From Parvibaculaceae bacterium (GTDB lineage Bacteria; Pseudomonadota; Alphaproteobacteria; Parvibaculales; Parvibaculaceae), in contig JAHBYJ010000001.1 of NCBI GenBank assembly GCA_019636015.1, positions 1,860,001 to 1,924,000 of the forward strand: 64,000 nucleotides of DNA, written 5' to 3'. The notes beneath the pieces are model-generated. The model was not told the DNA's origin, did no database searches, and saw only the letters and a list, made by a program, of their open reading frames with translations. The position numbers and the translations under genes are program-made. Shown piece by piece: positions 9,782 to 17,995 of the stretch (position 1 is its first letter; the number at the start of each line of letters is the position of its first letter).

Positions 9782-9789
9782 TCCGCCGC
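9770..9789. terminator. 20-base perfect palindrome centred on overlapping convergent stop codons
   Basis: GCGGCGGACTAGTCCGCCGC reads the same on both strands. The central CTAG supplies the TAG stop of the plus-strand MBL gene (9779-9781) and the TAG stop of the minus-strand ABC-F gene (9778-9780). In RNA it could form a 20-base snapback with little loop, or a partial hairpin. There is no T-run, so classical intrinsic termination is doubtful. A transcription block for colliding genes is inference. Confidence 0.4.
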
Positions 9790-11685
9790 CGCGGCCTCAT
9801 AGGCGGCGCTTGCTTCGAGCCATTTGTCCTCGGCCGCGGCAAGCGCCTTCAATGTGTCCGCGCGCTCCTTTGCGGTCGCGGCCATGGCGGCAGGGTCGCC
9901 GGCAACCTGCGGTTCGGCAAGCTTCGCATCCAGCGTTGCGACGACCTGTTGAAGCCGGGCGACTTCCTTTTCGGCTTCCTGCGCCTTTTTCTTCAGCGGC
10001 GCAATCTGTTCGCGCTTCTGCGCCGCAAGCCGGCGCGCCTCGCGTTTGTCCACTTGCACGCGCGGCGCCTCAGCAACGATCTCCTCGCCATCCTCCGCGA
10101 CAAGCGGCTTTATGCGCCGCGCCGGATCGAGCAGCCATTTGCGGTAGTCGTTGAGGTCGCCCTCGTAGGGCGCGACCCCGCCATCCGCCACGAGCCACAA
10201 CCTGTCGGCGCAGGTCTCGACAAGATGCCGGTCGTGGCTGATCAGGATGAAGGCGCCGTCATATTCGTTGATCGCCATGACCAGCGCCTCGCGGCTGTCG
10301 ACATCCAGATGGTTCGTCGGTTCGTCGAGGATGATCATATGCGGCTTGTGAAAGGTTGCGATGGCAAAGAGGAGGCGCGCCTTCTCGCCGCCGGAAAGCT
10401 TCTCGACCTTCGTATCCGCCTTGTCCGAGCCGAAGCCATAGAAACCGGCCCGCGCGCGCACCTGTGCAATGGTCGCATCCGGCATCAGCTCGCGGAAATG
10501 CTCGTAGGGCGTCTCGCCCATATTGAGTTCGTCGAGCTGGTGCTGTGCGAAATAGGCGATGCGCAGTTTCTTCGACGCATATTTATGTCCGGCCGTCACG
10601 CGCAGTCGGTCGCAGAGGAGCTTGGCGAATGTCGACTTGCCATTGCCGTTCGCGCCGAGCAGCGCGATGCGGTCGTCCTGGTCGATGCGAAGGTCGAGAT
10701 TGCTGAGAACCGGTTTGTCCGGCGCATAGCCGACACTGGCATGCTCGAGCCGGATAATGGGCGAGGCGAGCGGCTTTTCCGGCGCCGGGAAGTGGAAGGG
10801 CAGCACGCGCTCTTCCAGCACATCGGCGATGGGCTGCATCTTCGCCAGTGCCTTCATGCGGCTCTGCGCCTGCCGCGCCTTGGAGGCCTTGGCCTTGAAG
10901 CGCTCGATGAAGCTTTCCATGTGCCGGCGCGCATCGTCCTGTTTCTTCTTCATCGAAAGCTGAAGCATCAGCTTCTCGCGCCGCGTCCGGTCGAAGCGGT
11001 CGTAATTGCCGGTATAGAAAGTGAGCTTCTGGTTCTCGAGATGCAGGATGTTCTGCGCGACATTGTTCAGGAGGTCGCGGTCATGGCTGACGATGAGGAC
11101 GGTATAGGGATAGTTCCTCAGATAATCCTCGAGCCAGATCGTGCCTTCGAGATCGAGATAGTTTGTCGGTTCGTCGAGCAGCAGCAGGTCGGGCTCGGAA
11201 AAGAGCACGCCCGCCAGCGCCACGCGCATCCGCCAGCCGCCCGAGAAATCCGAGCAGGGCCGCGCCTGCGCTTCCTCGTCGAAGCCGAGGCCTGAGAGAA
11301 TGGTGGCCGCCCGGGCCGGGGCCGCATGGGCACCCATATCGGCAAGCCGCGTATGAATTTCGGCGATCCGGTTTGGGTCCGTCGCCGTCTCGGCTTCCGC
11401 GAGAAGCGCCGTCCGCTCCTTGTCGGCGGCGAGCACCGTATCGATCAGCGAGGTCGGCCCGGCCAGAACCTCTTGCCGGACCATGCCGATCCGCCAGCTC
11501 TTTGGATAGGAAATGCCGCCGCTCTCCGGGCCGTATTCCCCCGTGATGAGCTTGAGCAGCGTGGATTTGCCCGTTCCGTTGCGGCCGACAAAGCCTGTCC
11601 GCTGCCCCGGCGGAATAGCCGCGGTGACCCGGTCGAGGAGGAGACGCCCCTCCATGCGGAAGGTGAGATCGTTGATATGAAGCAT
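9778..11685 (-). CDS. ABC-F family ATPase (ribosome-associated, Uup/YheS-like)
   Basis: The protein has two ABC domains and no membrane segment. Domain 1 has [16 protein letters not shown] and [12 protein letters not shown]; domain 2 has [18 protein letters not shown] and [13 protein letters not shown] long charged linker separates them (about residues 240-320), and a lysine/alanine-rich coiled coil forms the C-terminus (about 560-635). Family members act on the ribosome to relieve stalled translation; the exact member (Uup, YheS or EttA-like) cannot be fixed here, but the C-terminal coiled coil argues for Uup/YheS rather than EttA. The ATG at 11685 begins [14 protein letters not shown], the usual N-terminus; a further upstream frame is not needed. 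Length is 635 residues. Confidence 0.92.
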   Translation of the reverse strand: MLHINDLTFRMEGRLLLDRVTAAIPPGQRTGFVGRNGTGKSTLLKLITGEYGPESGGISYPKSWRIGMVRQEVLAGPTSLIDTVLAADKERTALLAEAETATDPNRIAEIHTRLADMGAHAAPARAATILSGLGFDEEAQARPCSDFSGGWRMRVALAGVLFSEPDLLLLDEPTNYLDLEGTIWLEDYLRNYPYTVLIVSHDRDLLNNVAQNILHLENQKLTFYTGNYDRFDRTRREKLMLQLSMKKKQDDARRHMESFIERFKAKASKARQAQSRMKALAKMQPIADVLEERVLPFHFPAPEKPLASPIIRLEHASVGYAPDKPVLSNLDLRIDQDDRIALLGANGNGKSTFAKLLCDRLRVTAGHKYASKKLRIAYFAQHQLDELNMGETPYEHFRELMPDATIAQVRARAGFYGFGSDKADTKVEKLSGGEKARLLFAIATFHKPHMIILDEPTNHLDVDSREALVMAINEYDGAFILISHDRHLVETCADRLWLVADGGVAPYEGDLNDYRKWLLDPARRIKPLVAEDGEEIVAEAPRVQVDKREARRLAAQKREQIAPLKKKAQEAEKEVARLQQVVATLDAKLAEPQVAGDPAAMAATAKERADTLKALAAAEDKWLEASAAYEAAAAD

Positions 11686-11711
11686 GGTGAGCGGGCTTTT
11701 AGCACTCGCGG

Positions 11712-11740
11712 TTGCCCGCGTCACCAAGCCCCGCTATAAC
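11712..11740 (+). promoter_or_regulatory. Candidate sigma-70 promoter of ndk
   Basis: TTGCCC (11712-11717) and TATAAC (11735-11740) are separated by exactly 17 bases. The ndk start codon lies 42 bases downstream of the -10 element. This is a good fit by eye, without experimental support. Confidence 0.55.
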
Positions 11741-11782
11741 CCGCGCCAAATCTTCCACCTGCACAATTTGGGAAAACTGAGC

Positions 11783-12205
11783 ATGGCCCTCGAACGGACC
11801 TTCTCGATCATCAAGCCGGATGCGACCCGGCGGAACCTCACCGGCAAGATCATCGACCGCTTTGAAAGCGCGGGCCTCCGGGTCATCGCCTCGAAGCGCA
11901 TCCACATGACGAAGGCGCAGGCCGAAGGCTTCTATGCAGTCCACAAGGAGCGCCCCTTCTTCAACGATCTCGTCTCCTTCATGATCTCGGGCCCGGTCGT
12001 GGTCCAGGTCCTCGAAGGCGAAAACGCCATCGCGAAGAACCGCGAAGTCATGGGCGCGACGAACCCGGCCAATGCCGCCGAGGGCACGATCCGCAAGGAC
12101 TTCGCCGAGTCGATCGAGGCCAACTCGGTCCACGGCTCCGACGCGCCGGAAACCGCCGCCGAAGAAATCAAATACTTCTTCAAGGACGAAGAAATCGTTG
12201 GCTGA
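11783..12205 (+). CDS. ndk: Nucleoside diphosphate kinase
   Basis: Ndk balances nucleoside triphosphate pools by transferring the gamma phosphate from ATP to NDPs. The 140-residue product begins [20 protein letters not shown]. It contains the active-site block [16 protein letters not shown], with the phosphorylated histidine at about residue 117, and ends in an ISYFF-type motif (IKYFFKDEE). Length is exactly that of the family. The ATG at 11783 is the family start; the open frame extends upstream through non-coding promoter sequence. It has its own promoter and intrinsic terminator, so it is probably monocistronic. Confidence 0.97.
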   Translation: MALERTFSIIKPDATRRNLTGKIIDRFESAGLRVIASKRIHMTKAQAEGFYAVHKERPFFNDLVSFMISGPVVVQVLEGENAIAKNREVMGATNPANAAEGTIRKDFAESIEANSVHGSDAPETAAEEIKYFFKDEEIVG

Positions 12206-12225
12206 TTTCACTGGCCGCTGAATCG

Positions 12226-12258
12226 AAAAGCCCCGCCCTCAAACGGCGGGGCTTTTTT
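12226..12258 (+). terminator. Intrinsic terminator of ndk
   Basis: A 12-base stem (AAAAGCCCCGCC at 12226-12237 with GGCGGGGCTTTT at 12245-12256) with a seven-base loop ends in a T-run, 21 bases after the ndk stop. Confidence 0.9.
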
Positions 12259-12281
12259 GTGGCATTGGCATCTAAAAACGT

Positions 12282-12563
12282 CGTCATGGCCCGGCTTGTC
12301 CGGGCCATCCACGTCTTAAGAGACTGTTTGAAAAGTCCAAGAAGGCCGTCATTGCGAGGAGCACCGGAGGTGCGACGAAGCAATCCAGGGGCGGCGAGCT
12401 CAGGCCTTGCGGCCCCTGGATTGCTTCGCTTCGCTCGCAATGACGAAGTCGAGTATCGGATATCGAGGAGCAATCCTGGATTGACGGACTTTCTAAACAG
12501 TCTCTTAGCTGACCAAGTCACGAAGAAAGACGTGGACGGCCCGCATAAAGCGGGCCGTGACGA
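12282..12563. repeat. REP-like bipartite element, family A copy 1, interrupted by a MITE-like insert
   Basis: The left arm, 12282-12317, starts CGTCATGGCCCGGCTTGTCC and ends in ATCCACGTCTT. The right arm, 12526-12563, runs from AAAGACGTGGAC through GGCCCGCATAAAGCGGGCC to GTGACGA. Each arm is a hairpin, and the two arms are inverted relative to each other. In the uninterrupted copies at 32511-32599 and 37412-37504 the arms lie some 15-25 bases apart. Here they are separated by about 208 bases that include the element at 12317-12507. Confidence 0.75.
12317..12507. mobile_element. MITE-like element with 22-base terminal inverted repeats
   Basis: The left end, TAAGAGACTGTTTGAAAAGTCC (12317-12338, written in two pieces in some databases), matches the reverse complement of the right end (12486-12507) at 20 of 22 positions. 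Both ends are bordered by TA, as expected for a TA target-site duplication. Inside is a second, nested palindrome: GTCATTGCGAGG with CGAAGCAATCCAGGGGC on the left, and GCCCCTGGATTGCTTCG with CTCGCAATGACG on the right (about 12348-12445). This inner part resembles a REP sequence common in proteobacteria. No transposase is present in the window, so movement would have been in trans. Confidence 0.65.
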
Positions 12564-12576
12564 GAAGTGTTGACGT

Positions 12577-13224
12577 TCAAATCCCCGGCACAAACAACGG
12601 CGCCGGCACCTCCGCGCCATCCGCGTCGCTCAACACCACATGCTCGCCCACGACGCGCGCCTGACCGTTGACGACGAGCCGGAGCGCCAGCGGGTAGAGC
12701 CTGTGCTCGGCCTCCAGAATGCGCGCCGCAAGCGTCTCGGCCGTGTCGCCGGACAGCACGGGCACCGCCGCCTGCGCCACGATCGGCCCTTCGTCCATTT
12801 CCGGCCGCACGAAATGCACCGTGCAGCCGGTGATCTTCACGCCCGCATCGAGCGCGCGCTGATGCACATGCAGCCCCTTGAAGGCGGGCAGCAGGGAAGG
12901 GTGAATGTTGAGCTGCCGGTCGCGCCATTTCTCCACGAAACCGTCGGTCAGAATGCGCATGAAGCCCGCATTGCAGACAAGTTCGACCCCCGCCTTGGTC
13001 AGCGCGTGGTCGAGCTCCGCGTCGAAAGTCTCGCGGCTTGCAAATTCCTTGTGATCGATGACGAGCGTCGGAATGCCCGCCGCTTCCGCGGCGGCGAGCC
13101 CCGCCGCGCCCGGCCGGTTGGAGATCACCAGCGCGATGCGCCCGCGAAATCCCGGCTCGGCGCAGGCTTCGATCAGCGCCTTGAGGTTCGAGCCGCGACC
13201 CGAAATGAGAACGCCGATCCTCAC
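12577..13224 (-). CDS. purN: Phosphoribosylglycinamide formyltransferase
   Basis: PurN transfers a formyl group from 10-formyltetrahydrofolate to GAR, the third step of purine synthesis. The 215-residue product begins with the family's [19 protein letters not shown]. It has the catalytic asparagine and histidine in [13 protein letters not shown] and the aspartate in [13 protein letters not shown]. The GTG start at 13224 overlaps the purM stop (GTGA), so translation is coupled. A longer frame runs back into purM and is not used. Length matches the family (about 212). Confidence 0.95.
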   Translation of the reverse strand: MRIGVLISGRGSNLKALIEACAEPGFRGRIALVISNRPGAAGLAAAEAAGIPTLVIDHKEFASRETFDAELDHALTKAGVELVCNAGFMRILTDGFVEKWRDRQLNIHPSLLPAFKGLHVHQRALDAGVKITGCTVHFVRPEMDEGPIVAQAAVPVLSGDTAETLAARILEAEHRLYPLALRLVVNGQARVVGEHVVLSDADGAEVPAPLFVPGI

Positions 13225-14312
13225 GCCTTGCTGCCCAATGCGCCTTTGATGCTGACGCGCGGCGCACCTGCTGCCGCTTCCGTCAGGCGGCCTATCCGCT
13301 GCACCGTCTCGCCCGCATCGGCAAGCACGGCGGCCACCTTGTCGGCTTCGCTCTCGGCGACGACGACAACCATGCCGATGCCGCAATTGAACGTGCGGCC
13401 CATTTCCGCATCCTCGATACCGCCCAGCGCCATCAGCCAGCGGAAGACGGGCGGCATCGCCCATGACGCGCCATCGATCTCCACATTGATGCCCTCCGGC
13501 AGCACGCGCGGAATATTCTCCACGAAGCCGCCGCCCGTGATATGCGCCATCGCCTTCACGGCGCCCGTCTCGCGGATCGCGCGCAGCATCGCCTTCACAT
13601 AGATGCGCGTCGGCGCGAGCAGCACCTCGCCGATGCTCGCCCCATCGCCATGCGGGAAGGGTGCGGAATAGGAAAGCCGCTCGTCTTCCACGATGCGCCG
13701 CACCAGTGAATAGCCGTTGGAATGGAAGCCGGAGGACGAAAGGCCGAGCAGCACGTCGCCGGGCCGCACATCGCCCCGCGGCAGGATCTGGTCGCGCTCG
13801 ACAGCGCCCACGGCAAAGCCCGCAAGGTCGTAATCGCCCTTGGCATACATGCCGGGCATTTCCGCCGTCTCGCCGCCGATCAGTGCGCAGCCCGCCTGCC
13901 GGCAGCCCTCGGCGATGCCCGATACCACGTCGCGAGCCACATCCACGTGAAGCTTGCCTGTCGCGTAATAGTCGAGGAAGAAAAGCGGCTCCGCGCCCTG
14001 CACCACAAGGTCGTTGACCGACATCGCCACGAGGTCGATGCCCACCGTGTCGTGAATATCGGCCTCGATGGCGACCTTGAGCTTGGTGCCCACGCCGTCA
14101 TTCGCCGCCACCAGCACCGGGTCCTTGAAGCCGCAGGCCGCGAGGTCGAACAGCCCGCCAAAGCCGCCCAGCGCCGCGTCGGAGCCCGCCCGCTTCGTGG
14201 AAGCGGCCAGCGGCCCGATGGCGCGCACAAGCTCGTTGCCGGCATCGATATCGACGCCCGCCGCCGCATAGGTATAGCGGTTCGGACGGTCCTTCGGGGG
14301 AGTGGGGGCCAT
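13221..14312 (-). CDS. purM: Phosphoribosylformylglycinamidine cyclo-ligase (AIR synthetase)
   Basis: PurM closes the imidazole ring of AIR using ATP, the fifth purine step. The 363-residue product contains the AIR synthase signatures [44 protein letters not shown] and [18 protein letters not shown] prefer the ATG at 14312 with GAGAG just upstream; an in-frame TTG at 14336 would add eight residues. It forms a coupled purM-purN pair and is divergent from the DUF2066 gene. Confidence 0.95.
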   Translation of the reverse strand: MAPTPPKDRPNRYTYAAAGVDIDAGNELVRAIGPLAASTKRAGSDAALGGFGGLFDLAACGFKDPVLVAANDGVGTKLKVAIEADIHDTVGIDLVAMSVNDLVVQGAEPLFFLDYYATGKLHVDVARDVVSGIAEGCRQAGCALIGGETAEMPGMYAKGDYDLAGFAVGAVERDQILPRGDVRPGDVLLGLSSSGFHSNGYSLVRRIVEDERLSYSAPFPHGDGASIGEVLLAPTRIYVKAMLRAIRETGAVKAMAHITGGGFVENIPRVLPEGINVEIDGASWAMPPVFRWLMALGGIEDAEMGRTFNCGIGMVVVVAESEADKVAAVLADAGETVQRIGRLTEAAAGAPRVSIKGALGSKA

Positions 14313-14507
14313 AAGGTCTCTCAGGGGACGCTTCAAAAGGGACTCAGGGGTTCAGGAAGCGCTCAAATCACCCGAAATCGCCCCCATGCGCAAGAGAAAG
14401 ACGAAAATCCCGTCCCTGCCGCCTTCGCCGCGGCCCGGGCTTGTTGTACTGTGCATGAAGGCGGCAGGTTGAATCGCCGATTAGTGAGACGGATCAAGGC
14501 TCTATCC

Positions 14508-15629
14508 ATGCTTTCTGCTTTCAGGCTTCTGCGCGCCTCCTGCGCCGCTCTTGTGCTGGCCACGGTATTCTCTGCCCCCGCGCTCGCCGCCGACATCTTC
14601 ACCGTCCGCGGCATTCACGTGGACAAGACCGCCGAAAGCGCGACCGCCGCCCGCACCGCCGCACAGGCCGAGGGCCAGCGCCTCGCTCTGACCGCCATGA
14701 TGAAGAAGCTCACCCTGCCGGAAGACTGGGCCTCCTTGCCGGAGGTGGACGAGGCGACGGCGCAGAACGCCGTGCGCGGCTTTCAGGTTGCGGATGAACG
14801 GACGAGTTCGACCCGCTATATCGCCGAGATGATCGTGAGCTTCCAGCCGGAGGCCGTCCGCCGGCTGTTGCGCGGCAAGAACATCGCCTTTGCGGAGACG
14901 CAGGCCCGGCCCGCACTCCTGCTGCCTGTTCTGCATCGCGATGGCCAGCCCACTCTTTGGGAAGACGACAATATCTGGCGCGAGGCCTGGGCCGCCCTCG
15001 AACCCGCGAATGAAATGACGCCGCTCATCCTGCCCATCGGCGACATCATGGAAATCAACGCCGTGCCGGCTTCCACCGCACTTTCGGATGACGAGACCTC
15101 GCTTGAAGCCATGAAGGGCCTTGCGGCGAACTACGGCGCGAATGAAGTGGTCGTCGCCGAAGCCACGCCCTCTGGCGGCGGCATCCGCGTGACGCTGACG
15201 CGCCATGGCGCGCTGACTCCTTCCGATCCCATATCCAGAACCTATGAAGGCCAGGATGAGGAGGCGATGCGCAAGGCGGCGGCCGACTTGCTGAACGAAC
15301 TCTCGGCGCAATGGAAACGCCAGATCATTGTCCGCGATGGCCGTGTCTCGACACTGGTTGTGCAAGCGGATTTCGCCACGCTGGCGGAATGGGAAGGCAT
15401 CCGCAAGGGCCTCACCTCCACGCCGTTGGTGCAGGGCATGGAAGTCGCGGGCATTTCCTCGCGCGGCGCCGAGATACGTATCTCCCACAAGGGCAGCACC
15501 GAAATGCTCGCGCTCTCTCTTGCGCAGCAGAATGTGCAACTGGCGGAAGCGCCCGCCGCCGCTCCCGGCGAAACTCATGCATCGCCGTCCGTCCGCGCGC
15601 CGCGCTGGCGCCTCAGCCTCCGGCAATAG
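14508..15629 (+). CDS. Secreted DUF2066 domain protein
   Basis: The 373-residue product has a signal peptide (about residues 1-28, ending SAPALAA) and then the DUF2066 region. That region begins with a conserved ADIFTVRGIHVDKTAESATA stretch, typical of this uncharacterised proteobacterial family. No enzymatic motif is visible. The ATG at 14508 is chosen because the signal peptide begins there; the frame is open much further upstream, antisense to purM, which is not credible coding. It is followed after 21 bases by a permease gene and then hdaA, a neighbourhood common in Alphaproteobacteria. Location should be the periplasm; function is unknown. Confidence 0.85.
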   Translation: MLSAFRLLRASCAALVLATVFSAPALAADIFTVRGIHVDKTAESATAARTAAQAEGQRLALTAMMKKLTLPEDWASLPEVDEATAQNAVRGFQVADERTSSTRYIAEMIVSFQPEAVRRLLRGKNIAFAETQARPALLLPVLHRDGQPTLWEDDNIWREAWAALEPANEMTPLILPIGDIMEINAVPASTALSDDETSLEAMKGLAANYGANEVVVAEATPSGGGIRVTLTRHGALTPSDPISRTYEGQDEEAMRKAAADLLNELSAQWKRQIIVRDGRVSTLVVQADFATLAEWEGIRKGLTSTPLVQGMEVAGISSRGAEIRISHKGSTEMLALSLAQQNVQLAEAPAAAPGETHASPSVRAPRWRLSLRQ

Positions 15630-15650
15630 CCGCATGACAGGGCATCCTGC

Positions 15651-16748
15651 ATGACCATCCAGCGGCAGGCCATCATCTGGGCGTTGGTGATTGCGGTCTT
15701 CGCGGTCCTGCTCTGGCTGCTGAAGGGCATTCTTCTGCCCTTCGTCGCCGGCATGGCCATCGCCTATTTTCTCGACCCGCTGGCAGACAGGCTTGAGAAA
15801 TACGGCCTTTCACGCCTCGCCGCGACGGCGCTTATCACGGTTTTCTTCCTGATCGTCGCCATCGTGCTGCTGATCGTGCTGGTGCCGGTTCTCTACAACC
15901 AGCTCATTGCGCTGGTGGAGGTCATGCCCCGTCTCCTGCTGCGGGGACAGGAATGGCTCGTCACCGTAGGCGACGGCCGCCTAGGCCGCCTGCTCGGCGT
16001 ACAGGGTGCCGATGTCGAACAGGCCATCTCGGCCAATCTCGGCGGCTCGCTCGACTGGCTGGTGAAGTTCATTTCCTCCCTCGGCACGCAGGGCCTCCAG
16101 ATCGTCGCGCTCATCTCGCTCGTCGTGGTGACGCCGGTCGTCGCCTTCTACTTGCTGCTCGACTGGGACCGCATGGTCGAAAAGATCGACGGGTTGCTGC
16201 CGCGCGATCATCAGGAGACGATCCGCCGCCTCGCCCGCGAGATCAACGAGGTGCTCGCAGGCTTCATTCGCGGACAGGTCATCGTCTGCGTGGTTCTCGG
16301 CCTGATCTACGCCGTGGGGCTTACGCTTGTCGGCCTCCGCTTCGGTCTCATCGTCGGCATCATGGCTGGCGTTATCAGCTTCATTCCCTATCTCGGCACG
16401 ATCATCGGATTTGTCGTGGGCGTGGCGCTGGCGCTTTTCCAGTTCGCTCCCGATTATATTTCGGTCGGCCTGGTCGTCGGCGTCTTCGCCATCGGCCAGT
16501 TCATCGAGGGCAATTTCCTCTCGCCGAAACTGGTCGGCGACAGGGTGAAACTGCATCCCGTCTGGGTCATGTTTGCGATCTTCGCTTTTGCCGCCCTTTT
16601 CGGCTTTGTCGGCGCGCTTCTCGCCCTGCCGGTCGCGGCCGCGCTGGGCGTGATCGCGCGCTTTGGCATCGCCCAGTACCGGGCAAGCCGTCTCTATCTC
16701 GGTTCTTCGCCCGGCCGCATCATCCCGCCGCGCGACACCGACAGCTGA
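15651..16748 (+). CDS. AI-2E family transporter (PerM-like membrane protein)
   Basis: The 365-residue product has the eight-helix pattern of the AI-2E/UPF0118 family. Paired hydrophobic segments lie at about residues 8-43 and 58-84, one near 152-174, and a cluster over 205-330. The conserved PVVAFYLLLDWDRM, FIRGQVIVCVVLGLIYAVGL and GVISFIPYLGT segments are present. Members export small molecules or act as sodium/proton antiporters, so the substrate is open. The hdaA start lies three bases after its stop, implying co-transcription. Confidence 0.88.
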   Translation: MTIQRQAIIWALVIAVFAVLLWLLKGILLPFVAGMAIAYFLDPLADRLEKYGLSRLAATALITVFFLIVAIVLLIVLVPVLYNQLIALVEVMPRLLLRGQEWLVTVGDGRLGRLLGVQGADVEQAISANLGGSLDWLVKFISSLGTQGLQIVALISLVVVTPVVAFYLLLDWDRMVEKIDGLLPRDHQETIRRLAREINEVLAGFIRGQVIVCVVLGLIYAVGLTLVGLRFGLIVGIMAGVISFIPYLGTIIGFVVGVALALFQFAPDYISVGLVVGVFAIGQFIEGNFLSPKLVGDRVKLHPVWVMFAIFAFAALFGFVGALLALPVAAALGVIARFGIAQYRASRLYLGSSPGRIIPPRDTDS

Positions 16749-16751
16749 TCC

Positions 16752-17432
16752 ATGGCGCGGCAACTCGTTTTTGAACTCGGCCATCGTCCGGCTTCGGGCC
16801 GCGAGGACTTTCTCGTCGCCCCGTCGAACGAGGCCGCGGTCGCGCTGATCGACGCATGGCCGGAATGGCCAGACAGGATCGTCGCCTTGTCCGGTCCCTC
16901 GGGCAGCGGCAAGACGCATCTCGCCGAGGTCTGGCGCATGGCGAGCAGGGCCGTCTCGCTCGCCCCGTCCACACTTGCGGATGCCGATATTCCCGGCCTC
17001 GTCGCGCAACGTGCAATCATTCTCGAAGACCTTGCCGCGCTCCCGCCGCAAGCCGAGCGCGCGCTCTTTCATCTCGTCAATCTCGTGCGTGCTGAAGCGG
17101 CGCATCTCCTCATCACCTCGCGCGCGCCGCTGGCGCGCCTTCCGCTCAGCCTGCCGGACCTCACCTCGCGTCTCAAATCAGTGCCGCAAGTGGAGCTTGG
17201 GCCCCCCGACGATGCGCTGCTTGCAGGCATTCTCGTCAAGCTTTTCGACGACCGTCAGCTTCGGGTGACGCCTGCTGTTGTCGCCTATCTCGCAAGCCGG
17301 ATCGAGCGCTCGGTCGCTGCCGCTCGCGCCATCGTGGAAGAACTCGACCGTGCCTCGCTCTCCGGCAAGCGCGCGATCACCGTGCCGCTCGCCGCGGAGC
17401 TCCTCGGCCGTCAGGGCGAAATGCCGCTCTAG
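16752..17432 (+). CDS. hdaA: DnaA regulatory inactivator HdaA
   Basis: HdaA binds the sliding clamp and stimulates ATP hydrolysis by DnaA, preventing re-initiation of replication. The 226-residue AAA+ product starts with QLVFELGHRPASGREDFLVA, which includes a clamp-binding QL-F-L motif and the DnaA-like R-DFLVAPSN segment. Walker A is GPSGSGKT (about residues 47-54) and Walker B is IILEDLAAL. It lacks the DnaA DNA-binding domain, as expected. The position directly after the permease gene and before ppk is the usual alphaproteobacterial context. Its TAG stop overlaps the stop of the convergent gene. Confidence 0.93.
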   Translation: MARQLVFELGHRPASGREDFLVAPSNEAAVALIDAWPEWPDRIVALSGPSGSGKTHLAEVWRMASRAVSLAPSTLADADIPGLVAQRAIILEDLAALPPQAERALFHLVNLVRAEAAHLLITSRAPLARLPLSLPDLTSRLKSVPQVELGPPDDALLAGILVKLFDDRQLRVTPAVVAYLASRIERSVAAARAIVEELDRASLSGKRAITVPLAAELLGRQGEMPL

Positions 17433-17845
17433 CCGCCGGAGCGGCGGAAGGCCTGTCGGGCGGTCGCCGAGAGAAACAGCCAGGAGCCGATCGCGAGATA
17501 GGCCGCATATTCCGCCGCCATGGCGAGCCAGCGGGCGTCATGCAGGAGATATCGAGTCGTCTCGATGAGGCAGACAACGGCCATGGCCCCATAGCCGAGC
17601 GCCACCGCAAGCGGCGTACCCGGCCAGCGAAGCGCAAGACCGGTCAGGAAGGCCAAGGAAGCCGCGATCACCGACAGCCAGTGGCCGAGCAGCACCGGGC
17701 GGGGAAAGAGCGGATTGGTCACCGCGGGCCATGGCACCGCGCCGAACAGCCATTCGGCAAGCCCCATCAGGGCCCAGACGAGCAGGCCCGCATGCAGGAC
17801 GACCAGCCCCGCCAGAACCACCCGCCCCAGTGATATGCCTGCCAT
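17429..17845 (-). CDS. Small four-helix membrane protein, function unknown
   Basis: The 138-residue product has four hydrophobic segments at about residues 6-32, 52-72, 78-96 and 106-126, joined by short loops, and no recognisable motif. The ATG at 17845 begins MAGISLGRVVLAGLVVLHAG. It converges on hdaA with the two TAG stops sharing a CTAG at 17429-17432, and is divergent from ppk, so it could share the Pho-box region. I do not recognise the family. Regular membrane segments and codon pattern favour a real gene. Confidence 0.65.
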   Translation of the reverse strand: MAGISLGRVVLAGLVVLHAGLLVWALMGLAEWLFGAVPWPAVTNPLFPRPVLLGHWLSVIAASLAFLTGLALRWPGTPLAVALGYGAMAVVCLIETTRYLLHDARWLAMAAEYAAYLAIGSWLFLSATARQAFRRSGG

Positions 17846-17915
17846 GGCGCCCTCCCGCCTTGTCCGGCCCGATTTTGACCCGAATGAGAGGCCCGGTCAC
17901 TCCGGCTTTTGCCGG

Positions 17916-17959
17916 TTGGTCATGACTTGGTCATGTGTTTGTCATAAACTTGAGCGATA
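17916..17959 (+). promoter_or_regulatory. Candidate array of Pho boxes upstream of ppk
   Basis: Three direct repeats follow on an exact 11-base period: TTGGTCATGAC (17916-17926), TTGGTCATGTG (17927-17937) and TTTGTCATAAA (17938-17948). A degenerate fourth, CTTGAGCGATA, ends at 17959. The PhoB box is known as seven-base CTGTCAT-type repeats spaced by four bases, the same geometry. The array lies 37-80 bases before the ppk start, so phosphate-starvation control of ppk-ppx is a reasonable inference. Confidence 0.65.
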
Positions 17960-17995
17960 GCAGAGACTTATTCCCGTTTTTGCAGAAGTGATCTC

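Noticed and set aside
12259..12573. CRISPR array
   Set aside because: The repeats here are inverted and of unequal spacing, with no regular direct repeats or spacers and no cas genes in the window.
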